Part shown: positions 62,173-64,000 of the stretch, piece after piece
Position numbering within the stretch: position 1 is the stretch's first letter
How the letters are laid out: every line of letters starts with the position of its first letter
Assembly: GCF_046630445.1 (NCBI RefSeq)
Contig: NC_092342.1
Coordinates: forward strand, 86,524,001-86,588,000
Length of the DNA stretch: 64,000 bases
From: Rutidosis leptorrhynchoides
Taxonomy: Eukaryota > Streptophyta > Magnoliopsida > Asterales > Asteraceae
Direction of reading: 5' to 3'
The notes under the pieces: model-generated
Told to the model about the DNA's origin: nothing
The model's input: the letters and a program-made list of their open reading frames with translations, nothing else
Databases searched by the model: none
Program-made: the position numbers and the translations under genes

Positions 62173-64000
62173 AATCTCCCCCTTTCCAATTATGTGGAAG
62201 AGTTCGCCATCCGCGATCGAGCAACATACCTTGAGCTTCTCACTTGCTAAAGCCTTTGTGAACATGTCGGAACCATTATCATCGGTATGAACTTTATCAA
62301 GTTCAAACAAACCATCTTCAAGACGTTCTCTAATCCAATGATACCTCACATCAATATGTTTTGTCCGCTTATGGTACATAGAATTTCTAGCTAAATGAAT
62401 CGCACTCTCATTATCACAAAGAACCACATATCGTGATTGCTTAAACCCAAGATCTTGTAGAAACCTTTTCATCCACAATAGTTCTTTGCACGCTTCTGTT
62501 GCTGCCATATACTCAGCCTCGGTTGTAGACAATGCAACACACTTTTGTAACCTTGATTGCCATGAAACTGCTCCCCCTGCGAAAGTCATCAAATATCCAG
62601 AAGTGGATTTCATGTTATCTTTGTTTCCTGCCATATCTGAGTCTGTATAACCAACAAGCATCGGCTCTCCATTTCCGAATGTGATACCTAACTTTGAAGT
62701 ACCTCGTAAGTATCTCATAATCCATTTAACAGCTTCCCAATGCTTCTTACCCGGATTTGACATAAACCGACTAACAACACCTACCGCATGAGCTATATCA
62801 GGCCTAGTACACACCATAGCATACATCAAGCTACCAACTGCTGACGCATATGGAACTATATCCATCTCCTCAACATCCTCCTTTGAAGTAGGACAATCTC
62901 TTTCTGATAGCTTAAAGTTGTTTGTAAGAGGGGAACTAACCACTTTAGCATTCTTCATGTTGAATCTACTTAGCACCTTTTCAATGTATTGCTCTTGTGA
63001 TATATGTAACGTCTTAGCACCTCTATCTCTAGAAATCCGAATGCCAAGAATCTGTTTTGCTGGCCCCAAGTCTTTCATAGCAAAAGACTTGCTCAATTCT
63101 CGCTTCAACTGCGCAATTCTTTTAATATTTTTACCAACAATCAACATATCATCAACGTATAACAACAATATGATGAAATCATCATCACCAAACCTCTGAA
63201 AGAAAACACAATGATCTGAAGTTGTCTTTCGGTAGCCTTGCTTTCCTATAACCGACTCAAACTTCTTATACCACTGTCTCGGTGCTTGCTTCAACCCATA
63301 TAAACTTTTCTGAAGTCTACAAACATAATTTTCTTTACCCTTAACCCGAAAACCTTCAGGTTGCATCATGTAGATTTCCTTATCCAAATCACCGTGAAGA
63401 AAAGCAGTCTTGACATCCATCTGTTCAACCTCAAGATCAAGACTAGCAGCTAACCCAAGAACCACTCGAATAGATCCCATCTTCACAACCGGTGAGAAAA
63501 TCTCATCAAAATCAATACCCCTTTTCTGGCTGAATCCTTTAACGACTAACCTAGCTTTGTACCTTGGTTGTGAAGTAAGCTCATCTGTCTTCACTTTGAA
63601 TACCCATTTGTTTCTCAAAGCTCTCTTGCCTTTAGGTAACTTCACCAGCTCATAAGTATTGTTCTCATGCAAAGAATTCATCTCATCTTGCATAGCTTCA
63701 CCCCACTCTTTCTTATGCGCATCTTTCATTGCTTCTGAATAACATTCTGGCTCTCCCCCATCAGTAACTAATACATACTCATCAGCAGAATATCTAACAG
63801 AAGGATGACGGTCTCGAGTAGACCGCCTAAGTGGGACAAATGGGGGCACATCTGGTACTGGAATCTCTACCTGCTCCGGAGCATAATCATCATCAGTACC
63901 ATGTTCATCATTATGAACATCATCTCCAACATGTTGTGAAGTAACTGGATCCAAATCAACAAGATCGGCACTAGTTTGAGGAACTGAATCTGTCTTCTCA
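62173..64000 (-). CDS. Ty1/copia (Tork-like) polyprotein, RT and RNase H end, cut by window edge
   Basis: The frame stays open from the window edge to past the PPT (it closes at 62110, inside the LTR, a usual overlap for such elements). From the N-terminal side: a linker ending RRSTRDRHPSVRY; RT with EWGEAMQDEM, RNKWVFKVK, MDVKTAFLHGDLDKEIYM, SLYGLKQAPRQWY and the catalytic LLYVDDML; then GSLMYAM.CTRPDIAHAVG; RNase H with GYTDSDMAGN, CVALSTTEAEYMAA, CDNESAIHLA and the end RTKHIDVRYHWIRE. The motif set fits the Tork/Tnt1 clade. The visible part looks whole; gag, protease and integrase lie beyond the window. Confidence 0.9.

Overview
This is plant nuclear DNA, most likely from a eudicot of the daisy family (Asteraceae). 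That placement is inferred from the style of the Tekay/Tork retroelement proteins and LTRs, and no marker in the window proves it. The evidence for a plant is three intron-containing or plant-type nuclear genes (cytochrome b561, a ribose-5-phosphate isomerase fragment, anthranilate synthase beta), tRNA-derived SINEs, Stowaway and hAT elements, and a very high load of LTR retrotransposons. No CRISPR array, rRNA gene or functional tRNA gene is visible.

Layout. 1-7422: remains of a Ty3 chromovirus (Tekay-like), comprising integrase-region coding pieces and a 2.3 kb 3' LTR. It is interrupted by the end of another LTR (1-172) and by a 3.9 kb solo LTR swollen with AT-rich microsatellites (744-4624). 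7423-7680: scrap of a Tat-lineage element. 7681-10690: mostly unassigned AT-rich DNA with a SINE-like piece. 10690-52631: an old Ty1/copia remnant split by a 40 kb stack of insertions. The stack is copia > TRIM (TSD GAATA) > Athila-like gag-protease element (TSD GCAGG). Two further insertions lie inside the Athila element. The first is a gag-pol-less, long-LTR element B (TSD CTAA+C/T), whose 5' LTR is itself invaded by a same-family chromovirus C in opposite orientation (TSD GCTTT). The second is a whole-looking chromovirus D (TSD CAAAT). LTR divergence counted by eye falls in the same order as the nesting: TRIM about 10%, Athila 2-3%, B about 1.5%, C about 1%, D about two sites in 2 kb.

52.6-61.5 kb is a small host-gene island, all on the minus strand. 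It holds a four-exon cytochrome b561 gene (227 aa) with two MITEs in intron 3, a SINE split by a hAT element, a 5'-truncated ribose-5-phosphate isomerase fragment, and a complete seven-exon anthranilate synthase beta-subunit gene (277 aa, plastid tryptophan pathway). 61.5-64 kb is the 3' end of a Tork-like Ty1/copia element running off the window.

The most unusual signals are these. (1) Element B carries a 148-residue unrecognised protein but no gag-pol, and sits beside its coding relative C. (2) C has an extra acidic ORF ahead of gag with SEPEEE repeats and SUMO-interaction-like motifs. (3) Both LTRs of D hold an array of five hairpins with an invariant 17-base core and covarying arms. (4) B and C form a 2.4 kb inverted repeat.
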